A DNA stretch of 64,000 bases, taken from contig JACKKN010000002.1 in the NCBI GenBank assembly GCA_024236415.1, forward strand, positions 1 through 64,000. Direction: 5' to 3'. Position numbers and translations under genes: made by a program. Shown one piece after another: positions 25,560-34,015 of this stretch. The notes beneath the pieces were generated by a model. It was not told the DNA's origin, ran no database searches, and was given only the letters and a program-made list of their open reading frames with translations. The stretch's first letter is position 1. The number at the start of each line of letters is the position of its first letter. The DNA is from Hyphomicrobiales bacterium. GTDB taxonomy: Bacteria > Pseudomonadota > Alphaproteobacteria > Rhodospirillales > JACKKN01.

Positions 25560-26973
25560 CGAGGCGGCCGCCGCGGCGCTCCCCGATCCGGCCGAAGCGG
25601 GCCGGCTGCACCCGGGAAACGTGATCCCCACCCTGCTGCTGCTGTGCTGCGGCGCCCTGACCGCCGCCGGCAAGCTGGGCGGCTGGCACGCGGCCATCAC
25701 CGGCGCCACCGTCCTGGCGGGCCTGTTCATGGTGCTGGAGCTGGTGCGGGTGCCGCGTCAGCCGCTGATCACCGCCGCCGTGTTCATCGCCGTGGGCAGT
25801 GCCATCGCGTACTACACCGGCGACCTGATGCCGGTGCTGGTGCGCGCCTCGGAAGGCACGCTGGTGTTCATCGTGCTGTTCGTGTCGGTGGCGTTCCTGC
25901 GCTATCCGGCGCTGCACAGCCCGTCCATGCATGCGGCGCGGGAGGTGATCATCAGCCAGCCGCCGGGCCGCCGCTACACCACCCTCAGCATCGCCGCACA
26001 CCTGTTCGGGGCCCTGACCAACATCGCCGCCCTCAGCCTGCTGACCACCTTCCTGCACAGCGGCCTCAGCACCCTGGCGCGCGAGCGCATGGCCTGCGCC
26101 ATGACCCGGGGTTTCGCCGTCGGCGCCATCTGGTCGCCCTTCTTCGTCAGCATCGCCGTCATCCTGTACGTCATGCCGGACATGACCTGGCTCAAGATCG
26201 CCGGCGGCGGTGTGCCCCTGGCGGTCCTGCTGCTGGCCTACGGCACCATCTTCGACCGCTTCATGAACCGGCCGCGGCGGGACGCGCCGCCGCCGGGCAC
26301 AGCGCCGCAGCCTTTGGCCCTGGAGGGACGCGTGGTGGGCCGCATCGCCGTCCTGGCCCTGGTCCTGGTGGGCTCGATCCTGACCTTGTCCGAATCCCTC
26401 GCCCTGTCGACCCCGGTGGCCATCTTCCTGGTGACGCCGCTGATCTCCATCGCCTGGCAGGCCCTGCTGGTGCGCGCCGGGGCCAGCGGCAGCCTGCCCA
26501 TGATGGCGCGGCGGGTGGTCGAGGGCATCTGCGGCCTGCGCATGGAGATCGCCGTATTCTTCTCGGCCAACTTCCTGGGCTACGCCGCCGGCCGGGCCAT
26601 CGACCCCGACGCGCTGGCCGCCGCCCTGCAGAGCGTCCACATCGTCGGCCCCCTGGCCATCTTCCTGCTGCTGGCGACCATGTTGAGCCTGACCATGCTG
26701 ATGCTGCATCCCCTGGTGCTGGTGGTGCTGGCCGGCCAGGTCTTTCCCACCGAGGCCCTGGGCGTGCACGACACCAGCCTGGCCCTGTGCATGGCCCTCG
26801 TCTGGGGCGTGGGGGTCACCTGTTCGCCGGCCTCGGGGCTGACCCTGTTCATGCTGCGGGTCCTGGACCGCTCGCCCTTCTACCTGGCCTGGCGCCTGAA
26901 CGCGCTGTACGCGGTCGGCGGGTTCGTCCTGGGCGGCCTGTACATCTCGGTGGTGAACACCTGGTTCCTTTGA
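25552..26973 (+). CDS. Polytopic membrane permease of unassigned family
   Basis: 473 residues with about 11-12 hydrophobic segments, beginning at 22-40 and ending at 450-470. No signal peptide or soluble domain is visible. A hydrophilic, proline-rich loop near residues 240-260 divides two halves. Short polar breaks within helices (HLFGALTNIAALS; GVTCSPASGLTLFM) recall ion-transporter superfamily permeases such as ArsB, CitT or DctM types, but I could not place it firmly. It overlaps the preceding gene by eight bases, so it belongs to the ligase operon. Transport of substrate or product is likely. Confidence 0.8.
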   Translation: MPDEAAAAALPDPAEAGRLHPGNVIPTLLLLCCGALTAAGKLGGWHAAITGATVLAGLFMVLELVRVPRQPLITAAVFIAVGSAIAYYTGDLMPVLVRASEGTLVFIVLFVSVAFLRYPALHSPSMHAAREVIISQPPGRRYTTLSIAAHLFGALTNIAALSLLTTFLHSGLSTLARERMACAMTRGFAVGAIWSPFFVSIAVILYVMPDMTWLKIAGGGVPLAVLLLAYGTIFDRFMNRPRRDAPPPGTAPQPLALEGRVVGRIAVLALVLVGSILTLSESLALSTPVAIFLVTPLISIAWQALLVRAGASGSLPMMARRVVEGICGLRMEIAVFFSANFLGYAAGRAIDPDALAAALQSVHIVGPLAIFLLLATMLSLTMLMLHPLVLVVLAGQVFPTEALGVHDTSLALCMALVWGVGVTCSPASGLTLFMLRVLDRSPFYLAWRLNALYAVGGFVLGGLYISVVNTWFL

Positions 26974-26985
26974 CCCGCGGCCCGC

Positions 26986-28296
26986 TCAGCCGCGCGGCGG
27001 GATGTCGCGGGTGCGCCGGTAGACCAGGGTGATGACACCGAAGACGGCGGCCATCAGGGCGAACACCAGCCGGTAGCCCAGCACCGACCCGGTGACCGCC
27101 GGATCGTCGGTGACGGCGCCGATGACGTGGCCCGTCAGGTACTGGGACACGAAGATGCCCGAGATGGCCAGCAGGTTGATCAGCGACACCACCCGGCTGG
27201 CGTATTCGGGCGGGAACATGACCTGGCTGTGGACCAGCACGACGACGAAAAAGGGCGCCGCCAGTTCGATGAGCACGAACAGCGCCACCGCCGCCCACAG
27301 GTGGGCGTACCCGGCCAGGGCCAGGGCCAGGAACATGAGGCAGATCGCGGACGTGGCGTACAGGATCACCCGGCGGCGGGTATTGAAGTGGCGCTCGATG
27401 GGCCCGAACATGAGCATGCCCAGGTTCATGGCCACGGCCATGGCCAGCAGGATGTAGCTGCGCTCCAGGGCCGGCACCTGGTGCACGTCCTTGAGGAAGG
27501 GCCCGGCCCACAGGCCGATCAGGACCTGCAGCGGGCTGTACAGGAAGAGGGCGATGGTCAGCACTGGCCAGATGCGCCGGTCGGCCAGGACCTCACCCAT
27601 GCCGGTGATGCTGCCGCGCAGGGTGGCGCGCGGCGCCGGCATCCTGGCGCCGCCACCCGCGCCGGCGCCGTCGTTGGGGGAATCGCGCAGCACGACATAG
27701 GTCATCAGCGCCGACACCAGGGTCGCCGCGCCCAGGGCCAGGTAGACCGACCGCCAACTGAACACCTCGATCACCCAGGCCAGCGGCAGGGTCGCCGACA
27801 GGGCGCCGATGCCGCCCACGAACAGGTAGCGGCCGGTCAGGGTGGCGATGATCTCGGGCCTGCCCCAGCGCACGAACACCGGGTAGGCGCCCAGCAGGGT
27901 GGTGGCGAAGCCCACTCCCAGCAGGACTCGCCCGGTCAGGATGGTCAGCCAGGAGTCGGCGATGCCGATCAGGCCGCAGCCGGCGACGGCCACCAGGGTC
28001 ATGGCCGGCATGACGTTGCGCGACCCGTAACGGTCCAGCAGCACCGCCGAGGGAATCTGCATCAGCCCCTGGGTGATGAACATGCCGCCGATGACCAGGC
28101 CCAGCTGCTCGGCGCCGAGCATCAGCTCGTCCACGAACACCGGCGACATGACGGCGCCTGAACTGCGGTGGAACTGGCCCAGGGCGAAGGTCACGCACAG
28201 GAAGGCGAACATGGTGATGAACCGCGCGCTGCGCAGAGGCGACGGGGCGGCGGCGGGCTCCTGGGGTGGTGGCGGGGGCACGATGACATCTTCCAT
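26986..28296 (-). CDS. Major facilitator superfamily transporter
   Basis: 436 residues with twelve predicted helices after a proline-rich N-terminus. The MFS A-motif region appears as LLDRYGSRNVMPA between helices 2 and 3, and the cytoplasmic loop between helices 6 and 7 is long. It is convergent with the unassigned permease and divergent from ribBA. Together with TRAP and the permease it makes three uptake or efflux systems in one locus. The substrate cannot be deduced. Confidence 0.9.
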   Translation of the reverse strand: MEDVIVPPPPPQEPAAAPSPLRSARFITMFAFLCVTFALGQFHRSSGAVMSPVFVDELMLGAEQLGLVIGGMFITQGLMQIPSAVLLDRYGSRNVMPAMTLVAVAGCGLIGIADSWLTILTGRVLLGVGFATTLLGAYPVFVRWGRPEIIATLTGRYLFVGGIGALSATLPLAWVIEVFSWRSVYLALGAATLVSALMTYVVLRDSPNDGAGAGGGARMPAPRATLRGSITGMGEVLADRRIWPVLTIALFLYSPLQVLIGLWAGPFLKDVHQVPALERSYILLAMAVAMNLGMLMFGPIERHFNTRRRVILYATSAICLMFLALALAGYAHLWAAVALFVLIELAAPFFVVVLVHSQVMFPPEYASRVVSLINLLAISGIFVSQYLTGHVIGAVTDDPAVTGSVLGYRLVFALMAAVFGVITLVYRRTRDIPPRG

Positions 28297-28330
28297 GTCG
28301 GCACGGCAACGGATACAATGCTGCCACCAG

Positions 28331-28379
28331 TGACTCCTATTTGCGAGTCATTTAGTGCGAATCGCACCAATTGACACAA
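28331..28379. promoter_or_regulatory. Two perfect dyads and a TTGTGTCAATT element between MFS and ribBA
   Basis: The short divergent spacer contains TGACTC-N8-GAGTCA (28331-28350) and GTGCGA-N1-TCGCAC (28355-28367). AATTGACACAA follows at 28369-28379; its complement matches TTGTGTCGATT at 1283 in ten of eleven positions. The density of symmetry implies protein binding. It also argues that the in-frame GTG at 28355 is not the ribBA start. Confidence 0.5.
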
Positions 28380-28402
28380 CACATCAGAGGCGAAGACGAC
28401 CG

Positions 28403-29557
28403 ATGGACGGCGAAGAATACTATATGAATCAAGATCCTGACCAGGATTTCGCCGCCCCCGAAAATGCACCCCTTTGTGCCATCGAGGACGCCATCGCCGA
28501 TATCCGCCGTGGCCGCATGGTGATCCTGATCGACGACCAGGACCGGGAGAACGAGGGCGACTTCGTGATCGCCGCCCAGTTCGCCGACGCCGCCGCCATC
28601 AATTTCATGGCCCGCTACGGCCGCGGCCTGATCTGCCTGTCCCTGACGGCACAGCGCGTGGGCCAGCTGGGGCTGCCGCCCATGGTCCACCGCGAGGGCC
28701 CGCGCCTGGGAACCGCCTTCACCGTTTCCATCGAGGCCCGCGAGGGCGTGACAACGGGCATCTCGGCCGCCGACCGGGCGCATACCATCGCCGTGGCCAT
28801 CGACCCCGAGAAGGGCCGCAACGACCTGCTGTCGCCGGGCCACGTGTTCCCCCTGACGGCGCGCGACGGCGGCGTCCTGGTGCGCGCCGGGCACACCGAG
28901 GCGGCCGTGGATCTGGCGCGCCTGGCGGGCCTGACCCCGGCCGGGGTGATCTGCGAGATCATGAACGACGATGGCACCATGGCGCGCCTGCCCGACCTGG
29001 CGGCGGTGGCCGCCGAACACGACCTGAAGATCGCTTCCATCGCCGACCTGATCGCCTATCGCCGGCGCAAGGAGAAGCTGATCGAACGGGTCCTGGAGCG
29101 TGACGTGGAAAGCCGCCACGGCGGCAGGTTCCGCCTGATCGTGTACCGAAACCGGGTCGACGGGGTCGAGCACGTGGCCCTGGTAAAAGGCAAGATCGCC
29201 TGCGACCGTCCCACCCACGTGCGGGTCCATGCCGTCAACCTGCTGGACGACATCGTCGGCGACATGTTCTACGAGCACGGCGGCGAGATCTACCGCGCCA
29301 TGGCCCGCATGGACCAGATCGGCGCCGGCGTCGTGGTGCTGATCCGCGAGGCCCACAACTCCAGCCCCTCCGAGGTGCTGCAGCAGCGCGAACGGGTGGG
29401 CGAGAAGAGCGGCAGCAACCTGCGCGACTACGGCACCGGGGCCCAGATCCTGGCCGACCTGAACGTCCACGACATGGTGCTGCTGACCCACAGCACGCGG
29501 TCCATCGCCGGGCTGGAGGGCTACGGCCTGCGCATCGTCGACCGCGAACCGCTGTAA
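28403..29557 (+). CDS. RibBA-like: intact DHBP synthase with degenerate GTP cyclohydrolase II domain
   Basis: 384 residues from ATG 28403; ATG 28424 is an alternative. Residues 15-215 form 3,4-dihydroxy-2-butanone-4-phosphate synthase with DRENEGDF, GRGLICLS, TGISAADRAHTI and GHTEAAVDL intact. The C-terminal GTP cyclohydrolase II domain has lost the three zinc cysteines: the SECLTGD and RCDCG blocks read AVNLLDD and FYEHG. Only the first activity is expected. Such half-dead RibBA proteins are known in alphaproteobacteria. Its presence in a catabolic locus suggests extra flavin demand. Confidence 0.87.
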   Translation: MDGEEYYMNQDPDQDFAAPENAPLCAIEDAIADIRRGRMVILIDDQDRENEGDFVIAAQFADAAAINFMARYGRGLICLSLTAQRVGQLGLPPMVHREGPRLGTAFTVSIEAREGVTTGISAADRAHTIAVAIDPEKGRNDLLSPGHVFPLTARDGGVLVRAGHTEAAVDLARLAGLTPAGVICEIMNDDGTMARLPDLAAVAAEHDLKIASIADLIAYRRRKEKLIERVLERDVESRHGGRFRLIVYRNRVDGVEHVALVKGKIACDRPTHVRVHAVNLLDDIVGDMFYEHGGEIYRAMARMDQIGAGVVVLIREAHNSSPSEVLQQRERVGEKSGSNLRDYGTGAQILADLNVHDMVLLTHSTRSIAGLEGYGLRIVDREPL

Positions 29558-29826
29558 ACCGCCCCTCTCCGCCTCCGGCCGCCTGGCCGGGACCCGTCCC
29601 GAGGCCAACCCATTGGCGGGTGGATTTCACCCCGCACCCGTTCGGCGGAGCGGATGAGGTGCGATTTTCGACAATGTATGCATATTGAACCCATTTTATG
29701 CGTGACATTTTTAGATAATAGTGATGGTATTGAGCATAACATTTGCGGTGGCGATTTGCCCTACCCCGGCCAGGCGCACCAACGCCGGCGGGCCCACCGC
29801 GGGAGGATGACGGGAAAATCGGGACC

Positions 29827-31497
29827 GTGTCGGCCGACTGGCGCACCAAGACCTTCTGGCAGGCCCTGGAGTGGGGCGCGCGCACCCACGCGGAGCGGAC
29901 CGCCGTGGTCGCCGACGGCCATCGCCTGACCTTCGCCGACCTGGCCGGCCGGGCCCGGGCCCTGGCCCGCGGCCTGATCGAGCGGGGCGTGCGCCCGGGC
30001 GACAACGTGGCCCTGTGGGCGCCCGACTGCCTGGAGTGGCTGATCGCCCGCTGGGCCGTGCCGGCCATGGGCGCCGTGCTGGTGCCCGTGAACACCCGCT
30101 TCCGCGACGCCGAGATCCGCTTCCTGCTGGCGCAGAGCGAGGCCAGGGCCCTGATCATGTCGCCGGGCATCGCCGCGGTGGACTACTACGCCATCCTGGA
30201 ACAGGTGGAGCCGGACCTTCGCGGCCTCGCCGCCGGCGCCTGGAACAGCCCGGTCCTGCCCGACCTGAAGCTGGTGGTGGGCATGGGCGAGCGGGTGCCC
30301 GGCAGCGTGGTCCCCTTCGCCGACGTGGAGGAGCAGGGCCGCGCCCTGGCCGACGCCGACGACCGGTTCGCGACTTGCGCCGGCAGCGTCGGCGGCGGCG
30401 ACATCGCCCAGATTATGTACACCTCGGGCACCACCTCCTTCCCCAAGGGGGCCATGGTGCGCCACGGCGCCCTGCTGCAGAACAACTTCAACACCATCGC
30501 CCGCATGCGCCTGGGACCCGAGGACCGCTACCTGGCCTCGGTCCCCCTGTTCAGCGCCACGGGCACCTCCTTCACCCTGTCCCCGTTCCTGGCCGGCGGT
30601 GCCGTCGTGCTCATGGAGGACGGCTTCAGCGCCGCCGGGTTCTGCCGCCTGGTCGAGGCCGAGGGCATCACCATGAGCTTCTACGTGGAGCCCATCGTGC
30701 GCGACCTGCGCGCGTTCGACGGCCTGGCCCACCACGACCTGTCGTCCCTGCGCACCGGCACCGGCGCGCCCCTACGCTGCGAATCTTTCACCTGGCTGGT
30801 CCAGGACCTGGGCGCCCGGCACCTGACCAACGTCTACGGCCTGTCCGAGACATCCAACGCCGCCTGCCGCAGCTTCTGGAACGACCCCCTGGACGACCGC
30901 ATCGAGACCTGCGGCCACCCCATGCCGGGGGTGCGCCTGCGCGTCTGCGACCCCGAGACCGGCGCCGACCTGGGTTTCGACACCATGGGCGAGATCCAGG
31001 TCAACAGCTACACGGTCACCCCCGGCTACTACAGGCTGCCCGGCGAGACCGCGGCGGCGCTGACGGCCGACGGCTGGCTGCGCACGGGCGACCTGGGAGT
31101 CCTGCGCCGCGATGGCCAGCTGCTGTTCCGCGGCCGCCTGAAGGAGATGATCAAGCCCGGCGGCTTCAACGTGGCGACCCTGGAAGTGGAGGACTTCATC
31201 AAAGGCATCCCCGGCGTGCGCGAGGTGGCCGTGGTGGGCGTGCCCGACGACCGCCTGGGCGAGGTGGCCTTTGCCTTCATCGAGACCGACCCCGGCGCCG
31301 CCGTGGACGGCAACGCCGTGATCCGCCACTGCCACGCCCACATCGCCGGATACAAGGTGCCGCGCCACGTGGCCTTCGTCGACGCCTGGCCCCTGACCGG
31401 CAGCGGCAAGATCCGCAAGGTCGACCTGCGCGACCGGGCGGTCCGCGCCATCGCCGCCGAAACCGACAACCTCACCAACAACCGAACCATCCATTAA
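29827..31497 (+). CDS. AMP-forming acyl-CoA ligase, fourth copy
   Basis: 556 residues from GTG 29827; a start at 29743 would add an implausible basic leader. Adenylation motifs are MYTSGTTSFPKGAM, VYGLSETSN, RTGD and SGSGKIRKVDLRD. It is clearly more distant from the three tandem ligases than they are from each other, being closer to cyclohexanecarboxylate/benzoate or crotonobetaine ligase types by general look. It heads the operon that runs to biotin carboxylase. The 269-bp gap before it is AT-rich at 29665-29755, with several short dyads and no gene. Confidence 0.9.
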   Translation: MSADWRTKTFWQALEWGARTHAERTAVVADGHRLTFADLAGRARALARGLIERGVRPGDNVALWAPDCLEWLIARWAVPAMGAVLVPVNTRFRDAEIRFLLAQSEARALIMSPGIAAVDYYAILEQVEPDLRGLAAGAWNSPVLPDLKLVVGMGERVPGSVVPFADVEEQGRALADADDRFATCAGSVGGGDIAQIMYTSGTTSFPKGAMVRHGALLQNNFNTIARMRLGPEDRYLASVPLFSATGTSFTLSPFLAGGAVVLMEDGFSAAGFCRLVEAEGITMSFYVEPIVRDLRAFDGLAHHDLSSLRTGTGAPLRCESFTWLVQDLGARHLTNVYGLSETSNAACRSFWNDPLDDRIETCGHPMPGVRLRVCDPETGADLGFDTMGEIQVNSYTVTPGYYRLPGETAAALTADGWLRTGDLGVLRRDGQLLFRGRLKEMIKPGGFNVATLEVEDFIKGIPGVREVAVVGVPDDRLGEVAFAFIETDPGAAVDGNAVIRHCHAHIAGYKVPRHVAFVDAWPLTGSGKIRKVDLRDRAVRAIAAETDNLTNNRTIH

Positions 31498-31517
31498 CCG
31501 ATTTTGGGAGTAAGCAT

Positions 31518-32681
31518 ATGATCGACCCGGTTGAGGCCCTCAACAGCGACAAGATCCAGGAGCTGCACAAGATCGCCATCGAGGAGTTCCGTCCGCGGGC
31601 CGCCGCCTACGAAGCCAACGCCGACATGCCCGAGGCCAACATCCAGACCCTGTTCGAGAAGGGCTGGCTGACCACCACCCTGCCCAAGGAGATGGGCGGC
31701 ATGGGCAGCAACCTGGACACCGACGACCCGGCCACCTACCTGCAGGCGATCCGCGTCGTCGCCCGCGGCTGCCCCGGCACGGCCCACTGCTGCCAAGTCC
31801 ACAACCACACCGCCTGGACCATGATGCAGATCGCCTCCGAGGACCAGATCGAGCGCTTCGTGAAGCCCATGTTCACCCGCCCCTTCCTGGCCGCCTTCGT
31901 CGGCTCCGAGGCCAAGCGCCGCCACATGTACATGATGAACACCACCGCCACCCCCACCGACGGCGGGTACATCGTGCACGGCGAGAAGAACTACGCCACC
32001 AACGGCCCCATGATGGGCTTCGCCATCATCTTCACCGCCATCGCCGGGGTGGAGAACTACCTGGACAACCACCTGATGGTCCTGATCACGCCCGACATGG
32101 AGGGCGTCAGCCTGGACAACTCCTGGTACCGGCCATCGGGCATGCGCATCGCGTCGAGCCCGGTGATCACCCTGGACAACGTGATGATCGAGCAGAAGAA
32201 CGTCCTGGGCGGCCCCGGCACCTACCCCAAGATGCGCCTGCAGGGCAAGTTCCACCTGGGCTTCGCCGCCAACTACCTGGGCGCCACCGAGGGCATGTAC
32301 GACTGGTACCTGGACTACGTGTCCAAGAGGGGCAAGGGTAAGGACGGCATCATCCAGATGCGCACCGGCGAGATGAAGATCGCCCTGAAAGCCGCCGAAT
32401 CCCTGTTCCACGACGCCATCCGCGCCTGGAAGACCAAGGACGTGGTGGAGGCCGAACTGCTGTCCATCGCCGCCAAGTCCATGGCCGCCCACGTGGGCTT
32501 CGAGATCTCCCACAAGATCATCCACAACTCGGGCTCCACGGCCCTATTCGACGAGTTCCCGCTGAACCGCTACATCCGCGACCTGGAAACCCACGTCCTG
32601 CACGCCGGGCACGACCGCTCGGCGCAGATCATCGGCCAGGCCGAGTTCGGCGAGACCTTCGACTCGACCCTGCAGCGCTAG
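31518..32681 (+). CDS. Acyl-CoA dehydrogenase-fold protein, possibly a class D flavin monooxygenase
   Basis: 387 residues from ATG 31518 with GGGAG eight bases upstream. The acyl-CoA dehydrogenase fold is evident (GEKNYATNGPM in the middle beta domain, RYIRDLETHVLHAG near the C-terminus). The canonical YEGT glutamate is replaced by alanine (HAGHDRSAQ), and the R-x-x-R-D...LH pattern resembles the HsaA/DszC type of ACAD-fold monooxygenases. It could be a dehydrogenase with a relocated base or an FMN-dependent oxygenase fed by the flavin reductase at 8012. It sits between the fourth ligase and MaoC. Confidence 0.8.
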   Translation: MIDPVEALNSDKIQELHKIAIEEFRPRAAAYEANADMPEANIQTLFEKGWLTTTLPKEMGGMGSNLDTDDPATYLQAIRVVARGCPGTAHCCQVHNHTAWTMMQIASEDQIERFVKPMFTRPFLAAFVGSEAKRRHMYMMNTTATPTDGGYIVHGEKNYATNGPMMGFAIIFTAIAGVENYLDNHLMVLITPDMEGVSLDNSWYRPSGMRIASSPVITLDNVMIEQKNVLGGPGTYPKMRLQGKFHLGFAANYLGATEGMYDWYLDYVSKRGKGKDGIIQMRTGEMKIALKAAESLFHDAIRAWKTKDVVEAELLSIAAKSMAAHVGFEISHKIIHNSGSTALFDEFPLNRYIRDLETHVLHAGHDRSAQIIGQAEFGETFDSTLQR

Positions 32682-32697
32682 GCCGGAGCCACGGGCC

Positions 32698-33135
32698 ATG
32701 ACCGCCGCCGCCCCCCGCAGCCTGGCCGCCGCCCGCGAAGGCGATACCTTCGCCTTCACGAAGGCGGCCGTGACCACGCGCCAGCTGGTCATGTACGCGG
32801 GCGCCTCGGGCGACTACAACCGCATCCACTACGACCACCACTTCGCGGTGGAGGCGGGGCTCGGCGGTGTCATCGCCCACGGCATGCTGACCATGGGGTT
32901 CCTGGCCCAGGCGGTTGCCGACTGGGCCGGGCCCGGGGCCATGGTCCGGGACGTGCTCAGCCGCTTCGTGTCCCCGGTCAAGCCCGGTGACGTGGTCGCC
33001 TTCACCGGCACCGTCACCGCCGTCGACGCGGCCGCCGGCACCTGCGCCCTGGATGTCGAGGGCGCCGTGGCCGGGCGGCCGGTGATCCGCGGCGCGGCCG
33101 TGGTGGCCCTGCCGCCCTCCGGCTCCCATGCCTGA
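32698..33135 (+). CDS. MaoC-like dehydratase, catalytic type
   Basis: 145 residues forming a single hotdog domain with the R-hydratase 2 motif ASGDYNRIHYD (Asp and His present), followed by GLGGVIAHGMLTMG. It would hydrate trans-2-enoyl-CoA to the (3R)-hydroxyacyl-CoA. It is a likely partner of the non-catalytic MaoC chain at 11084, as in two-chain MaoC enzymes. It overlaps the hydrolase gene by eight bases. Confidence 0.9.
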   Translation: MTAAAPRSLAAAREGDTFAFTKAAVTTRQLVMYAGASGDYNRIHYDHHFAVEAGLGGVIAHGMLTMGFLAQAVADWAGPGAMVRDVLSRFVSPVKPGDVVAFTGTVTAVDAAAGTCALDVEGAVAGRPVIRGAAVVALPPSGSHA

Positions 33136-34015
33136 CGCCGGCGCGACCATGGACCAGCCCGCCACTCCGGCCCCGCTTTCCCAGGTGGCCGCCGCCGCGA
33201 CGGTGGCGCGCACCCGATGGCAGGGCGCGACCACCGTATGGCGCGTCTGGGGGAGCGGGCATCCGGTGATCCTGGTGCACGGCGCCTTCGGTTCCTGGAC
33301 CCACTGGCTCCGCACCATCCCCGACCTGGCGGCGGACCACCGCCTTCTGGTCCCCGACCTGCCCGGCTTCGGCGACTCGGACGATCCGGTGTGCGAGGAC
33401 GCCCTGGAGGCCATTCCCGGGGCCCTGCTCGCCGGGATGGAGTCCCTGGTCGACCTGGACGTGGGGATTTCCGTGGTCGGCTTCTCCTTCGGCTCGGTCA
33501 TGGCCGGCGCCCTGGCGGCGCGCCTGGCCGACGCCCACCCCGGCGCCCTGCGCCGCCTGGTCCTGGTGGCCCCCGCCGGGATCGGCATGCCGACCCGCCG
33601 CGCCGCGGGCCTGGCCAGCATGGATCCCGCCATGGACACGGCCGCGCGCCGTGCCGTGCACCGCCGGAACCTGGGTATCGTCATGCTCGCCGATCCGGCG
33701 TCCATCGGCGAGGAAGCCGTCGACATCCAGGCGGTCAACACGGCGCGCACCCGCCTTTCGGGAAAGCCCTATTCGCGGTCGGCGACCCTGTCCGAGGTCT
33801 GTCCGACCCTGCCCCTGGACCGCATCGACACCATTTCGGGCACGGTCGACGCCTACGCCCGGCGCCACGGGACCGCCTACCACGATCGCATCGGCGCCCT
33901 GCACCCCAACCTGTCGGTGCACCGCGTGGACGGCGCCGGGCACTGGGTGCAGTACGAGGCGCCGACGGCCTTCAACGCCATCCTGCGCGCCTGCCTGAAC
34001 GTGGACGGGTCATGA
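33128..34015 (+). CDS. Alpha/beta hydrolase, second copy
   Basis: 295 residues from ATG 33128; ATG 33149 is possible. The oxyanion motif is VHGAFGSWTHW, the nucleophile Ser120 in GFSFGS and the base in DGAGHWVQYEAP. The GSW-x-HW and GHW-x-YE motifs are shared with the hydrolase at 13196, so the two are paralogues in different operons. Its ends overlap both neighbours (MaoC by eight bases and biotin carboxylase by four), which indicates tight co-translation. Confidence 0.87.
   Translation: MPDAGATMDQPATPAPLSQVAAAATVARTRWQGATTVWRVWGSGHPVILVHGAFGSWTHWLRTIPDLAADHRLLVPDLPGFGDSDDPVCEDALEAIPGALLAGMESLVDLDVGISVVGFSFGSVMAGALAARLADAHPGALRRLVLVAPAGIGMPTRRAAGLASMDPAMDTAARRAVHRRNLGIVMLADPASIGEEAVDIQAVNTARTRLSGKPYSRSATLSEVCPTLPLDRIDTISGTVDAYARRHGTAYHDRIGALHPNLSVHRVDGAGHWVQYEAPTAFNAILRACLNVDGS

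Noticed and set aside
28355..28402. GTG 28355 as the start of ribBA.
   Set aside because: It lies inside the perfect GTGCGA/TCGCAC dyad and adds an arginine-rich leader unlike the family; ATG 28403 or 28424 fits better.
29558..29826. Start of the fourth ligase at ATG 29743 and a small gene in the AT-rich gap.
   Set aside because: The leader is basic and proline-rich with no homology, and the better GTG 29827 starts right at the conserved W-R-T-K-T-F-W region. No other coding signal is seen.
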